A DNA stretch of 64,000 nucleotides, from NCBI RefSeq assembly GCF_014839805.1, contig NC_051130.1, positions 3,968,001 through 4,032,000 of the forward strand, given 5' to 3'. The stretch comes from Manduca sexta. Taxonomy: Eukaryota > Arthropoda > Insecta > Lepidoptera > Sphingidae. The notes below the pieces were generated by a model. The model was not told the DNA's origin. It saw nothing but the letters and a program-made list of their open reading frames with translations, and searched no databases. Of this stretch, positions 36,901-57,144 are shown one piece after another (the stretch's first letter is position 1; each line of letters begins with the position of its first letter). A program made the translations under genes and the position numbers.

Positions 36901-37693
36901 AACCTACATAATTAAACTACTAGTTGTTCAATAACATGTGTAGATGGGAAATATTATTGTGCAGCATATTAAGTAGTATTTTCATTGTGGTTATTACAAA
37001 TGGGATAGTATAAAGATTAAATAGATATATCCAGCAAAATATATCAGTATATTAAAAGGTATTGCACAACTTATACAATGTAAAATCTATTTATTCAAAA
37101 GATAAGTATGTAAACATCTTAACAAATAGATTTAAATTGTATAATATATGGATAGATAACATTTTAAAATAAGTTTCTAGTTACTTAAATAGGCAATGAA
37201 TTTCAAATGGTTTTAAATTTGTTAACACCACACTACCAACATAATTCTATATAGTTCATAATTTTATAGGGCGGAGATAATCTATTTATGATAAATCAAA
37301 ATCTAATGAGTTATTTACATTCTAATAAGTTTTGTTTTCATTTAGAAATATAACATTAATAAGGATATGTCATGGTAAATATTTTTTAAATATGTCGCCT
37401 TTTAGTAAATAACTAATACGCAAGTCATATAGAATTAATAGTAATCCGATTACAATGATAGTTTTCATACCTAATCTCAAAACATTGTCAGTTGCATTCT
37501 AACGAAAAGGCATCGTGACGAAATATTATCCTAAGAAATAGTGAGAGGTCTTTATTAGACCGTGTTATTGCTTCATATTAGTAATACTCACGGTGTGTTT
37601 ATTAATATTGTGTGCATTTTCTACAGTACACAGCAGCTTTTCAGTGTCGTCTATACGACATCTCGTAAAACTCGATTTGTCGAACATAGCCAT
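27771..37693 (-). CDS. PXK: PXK: PX-domain pseudokinase with C-terminal WH2 motif
   Basis: Eleven coding exons (transcript order): 37592-37693, 35345-35533, 34161-34257, 33144-33250, 31834-31950, 30989-31232, 30516-30758, 29806-30032, 29624-29704, 28913-29012, 27771-27901. The sum is 1,638 nt, 545 residues, close to vertebrate PXK (about 580). The start ATG at 37693 sits in GTGGCCATGG. Order: PX domain (about residues 25-130, with RRYRDF and LPLPPKKLIGNM), degenerate kinase domain (about 165-440, GHIHPGN and MDVEN in place of HRD and DFG), basic linker (KKQKRKAKKRE), Ser-rich segment, and WH2-like SRSALLDAICAFDKNKLARV at the C-terminus. Known family members bind PI3P on endosomes and are linked to receptor trafficking. 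Identity rests on alignment across all exons. Confidence 0.93.
28722..28876. mobile_element. Palindromic MITE copy C (PXK last intron boundary)
   Basis: Ends CATTTTCAATAAACGATCC at the left and GGATCATTTATTGAAAACG at the right, with CCAATCAGAA and TGATTGGTTC inside. It is the cleanest copy of the family. Its right end lies only 37 nt from PXK exon 28913-29012, inside the last intron. Confidence 0.75.
29149..29363. mobile_element. Possible TIR element with TGACGTCA ends
   Basis: Inverted ends TGATGACGTCACACATAC (left) and GTATATGTGACGTCATTT (right) enclose about 215 bp in a PXK intron. No clear target-site duplication is seen. The inner sequence contains repeated TGTCA-type motifs. It may be a decayed MITE. 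Confidence 0.45.
32208..32232 (+). repeat. ATG trinucleotide microsatellite
   Basis: About seven units of GAT/ATG in a PXK intron; no coding role. Confidence 0.9.
32925..33057. mobile_element. Palindromic MITE copy D (PXK intron)
   Basis: Diverged member: ACCAATCAGAACAAAG and TTTTTGACATCCATACATAT on the left half, TTTTGATTGGTT and GATTAGGATCGTTTGAA on the right half, matching copies B and C in order and orientation. Confidence 0.6.
34770..35098 (-). repeat. tRNA-derived lepidopteran SINE (PXK intron)
   Basis: Read on the minus strand it starts with TAGCCTAGTTCG (A-box-like) and GCAGGTTCAAAACT (B-box-like) near 35020-35085, followed by a body ending in a conserved block (plus strand: CCACTGCTGGGCACGGGCCT, CTCCTCTACTACTGAGAGGG). 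These blocks recur in many lepidopteran introns. Confidence 0.7.
35534..37591. other. PXK intron 1, 2.06 kb
   Basis: Long, strongly AT-rich first intron. I see no exon, SINE or MITE in it. Confidence 0.6.
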
Positions 37694-38670
37694 GGCCACG
37701 AGATACACAAATGCATTGATTATTATGTTATTGACCGCTGAACGCAATAAACACTATGTTATCGCCGTACAACACACTACACAAGACTTCACAAGAGGAA
37801 AAAAGAAGTATTGAAATCTCAATCAAATCCAATCACAGAATGTCCCGCTCTGTATAATAATACGCATGTTGGCACCTGAGTTCGTGCTCGCTCTTTCTAG
37901 TTTACTGATTTATGAAAGAAAATACGATAATAATGCTAATTTTATATAAAAATACGCCGTGAAGAAACTGACAACTATCAATTGACATGACAGCTGACTG
38001 ACAGCTGATCACAGTTGACAACTCGACATTATGGTTTTGTGGGTAGTTACTTTCCGTTTTTGACCATCAATCAATATAATAATGTAATTTTATTGGTAGA
38101 TTTAAAAATGACTATTTTAAAATACAATTAATTATTTAGAAACCTATATATTTTATGCTTTATATCAGCTCACATGTTTACTTCGACTGTCAATGTACGT
38201 GAATTTATAAATAAATAAATCTAAAAAGTTCTAAATACTACACATCGAACTGTCCAAATAAAATTGGAAAAATGGCGTGACAATGAGTCTGCCGGCATCT
38301 CAGATCTAGTTTATTGGTCTCTGATCTCAGAGCCGGCACAAGTTCATAGGTAAACCGGAAATACATGTGTCATAAAACGTAAAGTTACAATTTATTCGAA
38401 ATACAATTGCATAGATTAATATTATTATTCGGTCTTGATTATATTTTTCTTTTATTCCTATAAAGAAATTAAATAAAAGTTAGAACTACATCGCTGAATT
38501 ATAAAAATTCTAAGGTATTATTTTTTCCATATTGTTTCCGAACGAAACTTGTATTACGTAAAGACTATAGACAAGGATCGATATGTCATTTCCGGTTCTG
38601 CCGCAACGAGTCGCGAGCGGAGAACTATACGGTCTCTTCTGTCTGCCATAGTTATAAGAGTTTGTGAAAA
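37694..38670. promoter_or_regulatory. Divergent promoter region between PXK and ATP synthase alpha
   Basis: The two start codons point away from each other with 977 bp between them, so both promoters and 5' UTRs must fit here. Near 37985-38010 are two CAGCTG E-box-like hexamers within ACAGCTGACTGACAGCTG. No TATA box is convincing. The promoter assignment is inferred from position only. Confidence 0.5.
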
Positions 38671-43609
<4,939 letters not shown>

Positions 43610-45145
43610 AGCTTAGAGTAAACGAAACTTGGCATGAGGTTGAGCTCTGAAGCATTTAGAACACGCTAGCCCAGTCTCGTGTCAGTGTGTAAGCCGACGT
43701 CCATTGATGTAAGCATAGATAATTTTTTTATCTATGTTTTCACCAATGGAACTGTAGTTATCATTCGTATGGACTGTATTGAATGTTGATACAATCATGG
43801 AATGTATTTATCTCGCAAGTCTAAAGTGGTTATACATTAATTAAAATCTCTTAAAATATTGTGTTTTATTTTTTTGATCCCGATTTTAACATGTACTCAT
43901 CAGCCTATATGAATAAAAGTAATGGAACCCAACTATGCAAGGAATGTTTATTATTATAATTTGTGGATTGCTGTCTACCACCTTTTTCAATAATTTCGAA
44001 ATTGGAACATTGATCCTAATTACAATAATTATATTAGTGGCCAAACAAGGCCAGAGAACTGCTAAAATTCTTTGGAAATCTCGTTATAATAATGAAGCTG
44101 TTGCGCCTCATGGGCAAAAATACCCTTGGGCCTTATCTGTGCAAGTGATAAAAATCCTACATCATTTTTTATAAAATCATCAGGGGATTGGGATTATTTT
44201 TCTTCAAGGAGTTTCTTCTTTGCTCAAGTGTAAGTATTTTGTGGTATTTCTAAGTTGGGGGTTAGAATCTCAACCTTTGATTGATTCTTGATGTAATGAT
44301 CATATCGGTGCTTGGTTGAAACGCATATATATCGGTTCTGAAACATAATTTAGGAAGATCTATTCATCCTCAGTAACTTCAGCAGATATAGCGTGTTTGG
44401 GCTCATAAGAATATCCTCAATGAATATAATATTTAGTAAAAGGCGAAGATTGAGGTGAACGGTGTAGAATATCTATAGTTTAAAAAAAAAATAACCCCCA
44501 CATCAAAAACTTGTAAGCGGTAAAGAAATAAAATGTGTGTATCAGATTGTATTGTTTGTTATTTGTTTCTGACTGCTAACGAAATATTTTCATCCCTTCG
44601 GTCTAGGGTTCGATCCTACAATGCGACAACATTTGAATCAAAATATTACTTGTTACCTTTTAGTTATTTTTATAAGTGTATACTTTAATAAATTTAAAGT
44701 ATGTACAATAAAACGCATATTTTTTACAATTTAGTATTCTTTTTTGGTACCGGAGATTATATTATTAATTATTTTATTGCATATGTATAATGTATGTATT
44801 GATTCTTTTTGGTTTTATTTTGAACGCCCTCCTTTTTTTAAATCGTCCTACCGAGAACTGGCTAAGGCCAAAGACCAGGCTGCCATATCATAAGTAAATT
44901 GCTTCATTGTAGGTATAATAAATTGAACGCGCTACGTCAATGATAAATGTCAATGATTAGGTATGTCAAACTGACATTCGGAGAACTGTGGAGGTTAGCG
45001 AATTGTAAACTTTGCAAATAAGTTTAGAATTTTCATATTTAATAAAAAGGGCACAATAATACATTGCCAAAGATATTTTTTCTGGACTTCTGGGTTTTCA
45101 ATATCATCGTTTTTAGCTTCATTCATTACTCTATACATAATAAAA
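43610..45145. other. Intergenic: ATP synthase alpha 3' UTR and NOL9 promoter
   Basis: Holds the ATP synthase alpha 3' UTR (ATTAAA near 43840, GAATAAAAG near 43911 as possible polyadenylation signals) and, toward 45000, the presumed NOL9 promoter and 5' UTR. The small open frame at 43935-44174 is hydrophobic, unlike any family I recognise, and probably chance. Confidence 0.5.
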
Positions 45146-48100
45146 ATGGATTTCTTCGAAAGAGCGCATGTTATAAAAAAACCCGCGGTGAAAACTACTA
45201 AATCAGATGAAACAGTGAAGAAACAACTAAAGCAGATGCTCCGTGGTTATAAACAAAATGATACCAAGATTATTAAACAGGCAGAGAATTTAAAAATTGA
45301 TCTCGACGACACTATATTCAGTGTCGAAGATTCGGATTCAGTAAGCGGTTTTTCAGACTTAAATCTGACTAATTCTAGTAATGAGAACGAAAAATCTAAG
45401 GATACTATCTCGGATGTCGAGAGTGTTCTAAATACAAGTAAAAGTAGTAGTATTTTAAATGAAGAAGAAAACCAAAATAAAAGTTTGATACAAAGCGCAG
45501 AGTCAATATCCGAGTTTGAAGACGATATCCAATCTTTGCCTGAGAATACACAGGAAGTTACTAATACAACAATGTCAGAAAACAGTGATGATACATGGGA
45601 TCTTGATAAAACAACAGACAGCAATATAAACAGTGACTCTGATAAATTTGATCCAGATGGTGCTCTCGCTTGTAAAATACTTAAAAGAATTAATGATAGA
45701 GAAAATGCAAAACCCAAAAAGAGGAAATTGGACAGAATAGAAACATCAAGTGATGAATCTACAGAACATACTAATATTATTAGACAAAAAGAAAATACAC
45801 AAAATTATGTTCAATTAAAACCAGTTGAAAAAGATGAGGACTCTGAATCTACAGACAACACTGATACTAGCACTCAAGATTCAGTCTCAACCACTATATC
45901 ATCACCTTACATCTCACTAACAGCAACTGAAATGACTGAACAGAGCCTGAGTGAGATCTTGGGAGAGTACCGACATCCGACCACGAGAAACATACCGTGT
46001 GAGAAACAAAATGTTATTTGCTCAATGGATTATAGTGAAATCTTCCCCACAGAAAGTGTAGAGGTAGCTAACATTGTGACAGAAGATGAAGTGGATAGTT
46101 TGGTGCCAGAATTAGGTGATGAACCCACAGTGGAAGATTTAGAAGAGCCACCTAATGTTACTTTAGAAGCACCACTTGATGAGCCATCAGAAATTGAAGA
46201 TACATCAGAGATGGTAAAACCTCTGGATGACAGTCTGCATGCTGGCTCTGTGGATTCAGATGTTGAAAATCCTATAAAAGTATATTATGGGACAGACACA
46301 TGCATTTTCATTTTAAAACATCCCACTAAGATTTACTTGCATGGTAAAGTAAAGGCTAAGGCACTTGGAGGAACAATTGAAGTATTTGGATATACACTAA
46401 ACAATGAATTTTCTGAAATATATGCCCCAACGTTTAATTTTGCTCAATGTATCAAAACAGTTGAATGTGAAAATACATATTACGGTTTGTTTAGGAAGTT
46501 AACATCATCAGGGATCTCAATACAAGATGCTGAAGAAATAGTAACAACGATTGGAGAGTATGATGGAGTACTCTGCCTCTCAGCCCTGAGCAACCAAAGA
46601 ATAGATTTTGTTGAAAATAATTTTACTACTATGGATCTGTTTAAGAAACCAAAAAAGTATAACAGTGGTGATAGTAGCATCCAAATGGCTTCAGAGTTCT
46701 TGGATTGTTCTTTATATTTGACACAACCTGGCAGGTGTTTTGTGGAGAATGTCAAATGGGAGCAGATTATTGGTTGTGGTTTAGGTCAGCATTTTTTTAT
46801 ACAATACCTATATTCATATTGATGCATGAATATCAATTTGTTTGCAGTCAGAAAATTAAAAAAAGAAGGATGGCCGATAGCCACATGTTTTAAATTTATA
46901 TTTGGGCAAGTGTGCGTTACTTTAAAAAATATATATTTAAAATTCCCATTACTTTTCAGACAGTCGTAGTAGAGCTATAATCTGTGGTGGTAAGAATACT
47001 GGCAAATCAACATTCCTTAGATATTACATAAATAAGCTGGTAGCAAATGGACCTATACTAGTCATTGACTTGGATCCTGGACAAGCTGAGTTGACAGTAG
47101 CGGGCAATGTGTCAGCTACGGTGGTCACAAAACCATTATTAGGTCCAAACTTTACGCATCTACAGAAACCAGATAAGTATGTACTATGATGAATATTGTC
47201 CTCTGCTTCTAAATTTGTTTAATTTTTAAATCACACTGCAGATGCAAAGATATGTTTCTCAATTACACAGTCCTTTACAATAAAAGCAGTGTTACTCATG
47301 CCAATTTATTCCATAATCAGGGAAGGAAAACACCAAATGTACACAAACTTTATTTATATCCACTGAATTGAATGTTAGATACATTAGAGGTAAAAAGTTA
47401 AAGGATTCTGGTAGCCAATTGTATTATACTTACATAAATTTTCTTTTTCTAAGAATAGTATAAGTGCTTAAATTTATGCTAGTTAGGATAATTCATTCAA
47501 TACAGTTTGTATTGCCGCAGTATGTGTTTCTTAGCTCGTGTAAGAAATCACTAGACTCTAAGATCATTGTAACGAAAATCAGAGTTTATAGATTTATATT
47601 GTTATCAAATATTTCCATCGAAGTAAGGGCTGAGTATCATAGCACCGTTTTTTATGTAAAAGCTTACTATATTCGGTAATAGATAAAAACAGACAAATTT
47701 GCAATGGATGGATTAAATCTGGTCATATTGTTAGAAATCCACCAATCAACTTTAGCTTAACCAATTTGTATAATAGAAAAGTTTACAGCTTATTTACAAT
47801 TTAGTTCTCCTTCAGTGGGAATGCACCTTTAGGGCTTTTTATTTATACGTACCTTGGTAATATTAATCTGCAATTAGTAGGGTTTATAAACAAGTCTTAA
47901 ATAATTTCTGCAAATTCTTTCAGGATGCTAAACATTGGCTTGATAAGCACTATGGACAGTCCATCTCGGTACGCTTCAGCCCTGATCAGTCTCTTCGAAT
48001 ATTGCAACTCGAATGAGAACTACAAAAACATGCCATGGGTGGTGAATACCATGGGAATGTCCAACAATTTGGGTCTAAAGTTCATTACACTAACTATACT

Positions 48101-51100
48101 GCTTGCTCAACCAACACTCTTAGTTCAAATGGATTCGATCAATCACAAGAAGCGATTTGAAATAGATCTACACCCGTTGAGTGTCCAAGGTTTTTTGGAT
48201 AGCAATAATTACGACAGAATTTTCAAAAATGTGCCTCATTCTGAAAAGATTGAGTACACTTTCATAATATCTAGTCCGGTAGAACTGGGAGCGAAGACTG
48301 AAGTAGGGTTAGCAGCGAGGGACCAGAGGTATTTGAATTTCCTGGCGTATTTCGGCGAGTTGATGGATATTCACACTGGGCCTAGTATATTGGGAATTGT
48401 GCCTTATGAGTGAGTATAAGACCATCCTATAACCATATCATTGTATTAAAGATTTGCGATCTGTTTTATTTTACGCGTGTTCCCCTAAAGTTTTCAGTGG
48501 TATTACTATAGGTAGGTGACACGGCAGAGTGTTAAGTAATTTGTATTAAATTTCACTAACGCATTACGCATCATCATGTATCAGAAACGACTTCGTACAT
48601 TATGAGACATGTAAGTTTAGTATGCTAGTAGCAGTCTCAATTATGTTAATAATTGCCTACCACCACATTTATTTTTACCGGTAGACTATGGAGGTAGAGC
48701 GCAAGTATGGAAGTAGTATACCTGTTCGAAGGACCAATATTCATTTATCTAATTAGTGCAATTTTGAAATGACTTGCAGGTCAGTGTGGATTTGTTATAA
48801 AGCCATCTCTCGGGGTATATATAACTTCATTGTCTATATTTTGCTAAATAGGTGTGTGCAGGCACTATTTTGCTCGGGCTTGAAGGGTATTGCAGTTATC
48901 AGACTAATGATGTAATGTAATATCTTAGGGTCTCAATAGTTATACTTTTACAGTTTTGTATTTAGACGTAGTAGTTATCATCAGGCTAGTTACTCAACTC
49001 GTCAGTCACTCATACAAGAAGAGTCAACGCTATATATCTCTCTGCCTACTCAGTGCCGAGTAGAAGTGGTCGTTGCGTATCATTTTAGTGGTCGAAAACA
49101 GCTATTGATGTAATAGCTAAATAGCGGCTTTCGTGATGTTGATAACTAGTTATTGGCGAATAACGCGGGACAACAGGTTAGACATTTTAGTGAACTAAGG
49201 TAATAGGAGCTCACGTTATCTCCTACTGTTTCAAATATCTCGAAACTATTGCGTAGCCCTTCTTAAGTTCTCTAATGTAAACATGTATATTAGTATCCAA
49301 TCAGATATAACTTATCAATAACCATGAAACATATAGTAGAAAGTATCTAGTTAACACCTAGGTTCAGAAACCATTATCGATAATAACAATAAGGCGTTTC
49401 GTTGTTGCTATATCACATAACGTCCAATAACAAATGTCAATACTGAACAAAGGATATCCTGCCGCAAGGATTTATTTTCTTAGAAGTCATCTATTTAGTT
49501 CCTGCTCCATACATGGGTACTCTGTCGAAGAACTATGATCCCTTTGGCATTGTAGATGATTATAGGCCAGAGAAACAGGGCGATGACCTGCCAGGGATCA
49601 ACTTGTCCGTTTGGCATTTCTGGTACAAAAAGTAAAAAAACAGGTTTTCATATGAAGGGGGCAAAGATGTTGATAAACTATTACATCAGTTAGACGCATG
49701 GCAGCACTATGAATCATATATGTCGGATCAATTTATTGAATGATAATTTATTATTTAACATCTTGCTGAAATCTACAAACAAAACAACATTTCTATTAAA
49801 CTATAAAACATTACAATAAGCTCGGTTCCTATTACACGGGACCCCATCAGCTTGAGAAATGTGGGTGTGATACAACTCTGCCTACTTCTGACAAAAGTAA
49901 TAAGCGTGATGCTATGTAATACAACTTATTGGAATATTGCATCAACATAGAAATTTGATGCACGAAACAGGTATGACATCACGTTGCATATTTTTGTTAC
50001 TCCCTTTTCTCAACATTCATGCCTTCATACCGCATTGTAACGATCAAAACATTCCAATCCAACTTTTAATATTAATAAGAAAGGCCCGACGAGTGTAAAT
50101 ATAATCTACATTAAATTTTGTTCAGTCCGTTATGATCCTTTGTCGTTTCCGGTGCCAATTGAATAGTAGCGTCGTTGGTCCGCCGTCGAGGCGTCACGCA
50201 CTACGCATAGCGCATGACTCACGTCGCATCTCGGCCTCAATGGAAGCGTCGTAAATACCCACATCACTCGTGTTTTGAACATTATTATTACGAATGCTGT
50301 TTCTGTCTGTACCATTCATGCATTTGTTTTTTTTATGCACTTTTTTATCTATTATTCAGAAATAGAAGTAGATAGTTTTGTATTTAGCCTAGCAAGCTTT
50401 TCTGGAGTGGAGCAATGTTAAAATAAAGGAACCCTTTATCATATGTAAAATTATGAATCCTAGTTAAATGCTCAAGAGGGTCAGACTCACCAGGCTAACC
50501 CCTGCAATGGTAATGATGAAATTTTAGCCCGTTTCATGTCGATTTGAATTCAAGTCGAATACCACACGTCTTGTGAGCCCTTTTATATATCTTACCCATT
50601 AACAATCCGCCTTCTTCGCCAAAATCCTTGATACATTCATGCCAAAATATTTTTAAAAAGTATTTTAAAACCAATTACGTGCAACTTTATTAATAGGGCG
50701 TTATGTATTGATACAAGTAAATAAACTTATCAGGCCACGTTCTAGTCGTGAGTAATGTGATAATGTTTTGCTCCCGGAATCGGATGAATCATCTGGTCAC
50801 CCAACAATTCGTAATTAATCAATTGAATAGTCAGCGTCTGTTATCATTAGCTCTTGTTTAGTAAATTCATTTCTGAATGGTTATTGAGGCGCTGTCCCCT
50901 GGCTAACGGTTTATGTTGCAGTATAAGTAGTTACGTGATGGATGAATTTGTTTGTCAAGCCATTTTTATCTATAGGGATGACGTATTAGTACGATGAATA
51001 ATTTGCAGTTTTTTGTGCCTAGCTTGTTAGCTTTGGAACCCGTTTATCGCTGATATTCAAGGCATAAGATTTTAGTCTATTTTCAGTTCCATCTAACTGG

Positions 51101-51932
51101 GTCCACCTGTAAGGGCATAGTCACGGATTTAATCTGATAAGAATTATAAACTAATTGATACTGCGATAGTCTTGGCCACACTCCAAATACGCCCAATGTC
51201 GTCATCACAAAGAAACCCTGCCCTACTTGGTTTAAAGGCCTTTGCGTGACTGTCACAAGCTTAACTTTCAATGTTTGTTTTCAGAGTGAAATTTGAGGAT
51301 ATAAATATTGCCACCAATGCAAGCGTACGAAAAGAAGCGATAATTAGGGTGATCAATGGCAAAATATTAGCACTCTGTCAAACGACAACGCCAGATAAAG
51401 GGAGAGTGTTTAATTTGAGCGATAATCCGGTGTTGTGTCTTGGCCATGGTAACTATCTTTTCCATACAATGTAACCTATAAAAATACATTTTAAATTATT
51501 GTTTGTGTCCTCGTAAGTTTTCCCCCGATTGATTAACAAATTACTGACCAAGAATTGTGATACATGCACTAGTAACAATATCGTAAATACGCTATCATAA
51601 AAGTGCTGTAATAAAGTGCCGATTAAAATGATAAGTCGAACACAGTGGTGATGCATACAATGATGTTTATTATATTTGCAGGTTTAGTCCGTGGAGTTGA
51701 CTTTGACAAAAACCTTTTGTATATTATAACTCCGGTACCTGCGTGTACTTTGCCTCAAGTCAACACATTGGTGTATTCAGACTGGGTGCCAGAACTCAAA
51801 GGACAAGACCTACAGCTGCCAAATGGGACGGTCATCCCATATCGCACCACATCCAACCAGAAGAATCTCATGACCACTCCACATCGTCGCTTCAACCCAT
51901 TAAAACTATTGAAAATGTCAAGGAAATCCTAA
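45146..51932 (+). CDS. NOL9: NOL9/Grc3-like polynucleotide 5'-hydroxyl kinase
   Basis: Nucleolar kinase that phosphorylates 5'-OH RNA ends during ITS2 processing of pre-rRNA (known for the family). Five exons: 45146-46784, 46960-47176, 47924-48409, 51285-51448, 51682-51932 (TAA); 2,757 nt, 918 residues, longer than human NOL9 (about 700). The first 360 residues are acidic, Ser/Thr-rich and basic near RKLDR (KKRKLDR), probably disordered with a nuclear signal. A conserved NOL9 domain follows (YGTDTCIFILKHPTKIYLHG). Walker A GGKNTGKST spans exon 2 (about residues 556-564), then the VIDLDPGQAEL strand and loop. Exon 3 holds the lid/NTP region (WVVNTMGM). The end is typical for the family (GHGLVRGVD, TTPHRRFNP). 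All junctions keep phase. Confidence 0.95.
48410..51284 (+). other. NOL9: NOL9 intron 3, 2.9 kb
   Basis: The longest NOL9 intron, bounded by GTGAGT and TTTTCAG. It contains the protein-like relic at 49484-49743 and otherwise AT-rich sequence without a recognisable repeat. Confidence 0.75.
49484..49743 (+). pseudogene. Unidentified protein-like relic inside NOL9 intron 3
   Basis: One frame reads about 86 codons with protein-like composition, including VPAPYMGTLSKNYDPFGI, DDYRPEKQGDDLPGI and WHFWYKK, then a single TAA (49633-49635) and, in the same frame, RFSYEGGKDVDKLLHQLDAW and YESYMSDQFIE before TGA (49741-49743). It is preceded by an acceptor-like TTTATTTTCTTAG, and GTAAAA overlaps the internal stop. 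I do not recognise the family. It could be a decayed retrocopy, a nested gene exon or a transposon-gene remnant. Confidence 0.45.
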
Positions 51933-51955
51933 ATTGAAACCTTCAGTTATTAGTT

Positions 51956-51961
51956 AATAAA
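51956..51961 (+). other. Polyadenylation signal for NOL9
   Basis: AATAAA 24 nt after the TAA stop. The transcript would therefore have a very short 3' UTR and end well before the convergent Rho1 3' UTR. Confidence 0.65.
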
Positions 51962-52814
51962 TTTGTAATTGGAATAGATCCAAAATAATTATCTTAAATT
52001 ATAAAAAGAAGTCTAATGATAATAATGTTAATGTATATTAGAAAGATAATTTTGTACTTACAATACTAATAAAACATAACATAAATGTTTTTAACTTAAA
52101 TATTTTTCCCCCATCGACCATTTATTTATAAATGCTGTATTAAATTTTTATAAAAAGTAAAAAGAGTCCTAGAAGAATAATGTTAAACATGGGGTTGGTT
52201 TACTAATAAATTATATAAGCAAGATAAAATGTCACACAAATTGATATTACAATACAACAGCCGCGCATACGTACAGAACGCTGGAGCTTTAGCTGAGAGG
52301 CACTTAGCGAGAGTGGGGCTCACGCTCCATGTCAAATAAACATCCTACACAAATTTAAACATCACTATTTTATTGAAAAAATTAAAATACAAAATACCAA
52401 ACTAAACAATCAAGTCTCGGTGAGACTACACCCAATGAGGAATAAATTTATAATATTCAAGAAATGCTAATGGATTATATAACATGTTTATAGCACAAAA
52501 AATTCCAATGGCCCTCGGGAGGCGCGCGGGTGGTGCGCGATCACCCCCGACCACATGTGATAAGGCATTTATGCTTATTCTTTATAGATATTCTATAAAA
52601 TGTACAAGTACCAATAGTGAAAATGTAGCCACACGAATACTGAATGAGTGTGCGTGCAACGCGCGCCGCGACATCGCGTCAGCTGTCAGTATCGGAAGGA
52701 AGCACTGTGTGGCCGACGTCGCGACTGCAGAGTCCGAGTCGTTTCAACTTAAGTGTCAGACTGTATGCGAACGATTCATAAATCAGAGTTCTCCCGAGCA
52801 CGACAACGGCACAC

Positions 52815-57123
<4,309 letters not shown>

Positions 57124-57144
57124 TTATAAATCATCGGACGCCAC
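57124..57144 (-). other. ALDH3 alternative terminal exon (VASDDL*)
   Basis: Seven codons including stop after acceptor CTTTTTTTTTCAG|. It joins in phase to the donor at 58436 (|GTAAAG), giving ...CYWQK-VASDDL. If the 1.3-kb intron is kept, the protein ends ...CYWQKVKK instead. A polyadenylation signal lies 61 nt downstream. Confidence 0.65.

Noticed and set aside
43935..44174. 79-codon hydrophobic frame after ATP synthase alpha
   Set aside because: No recognisable family, no splice or codon-bias support; probably chance in AT-rich DNA.
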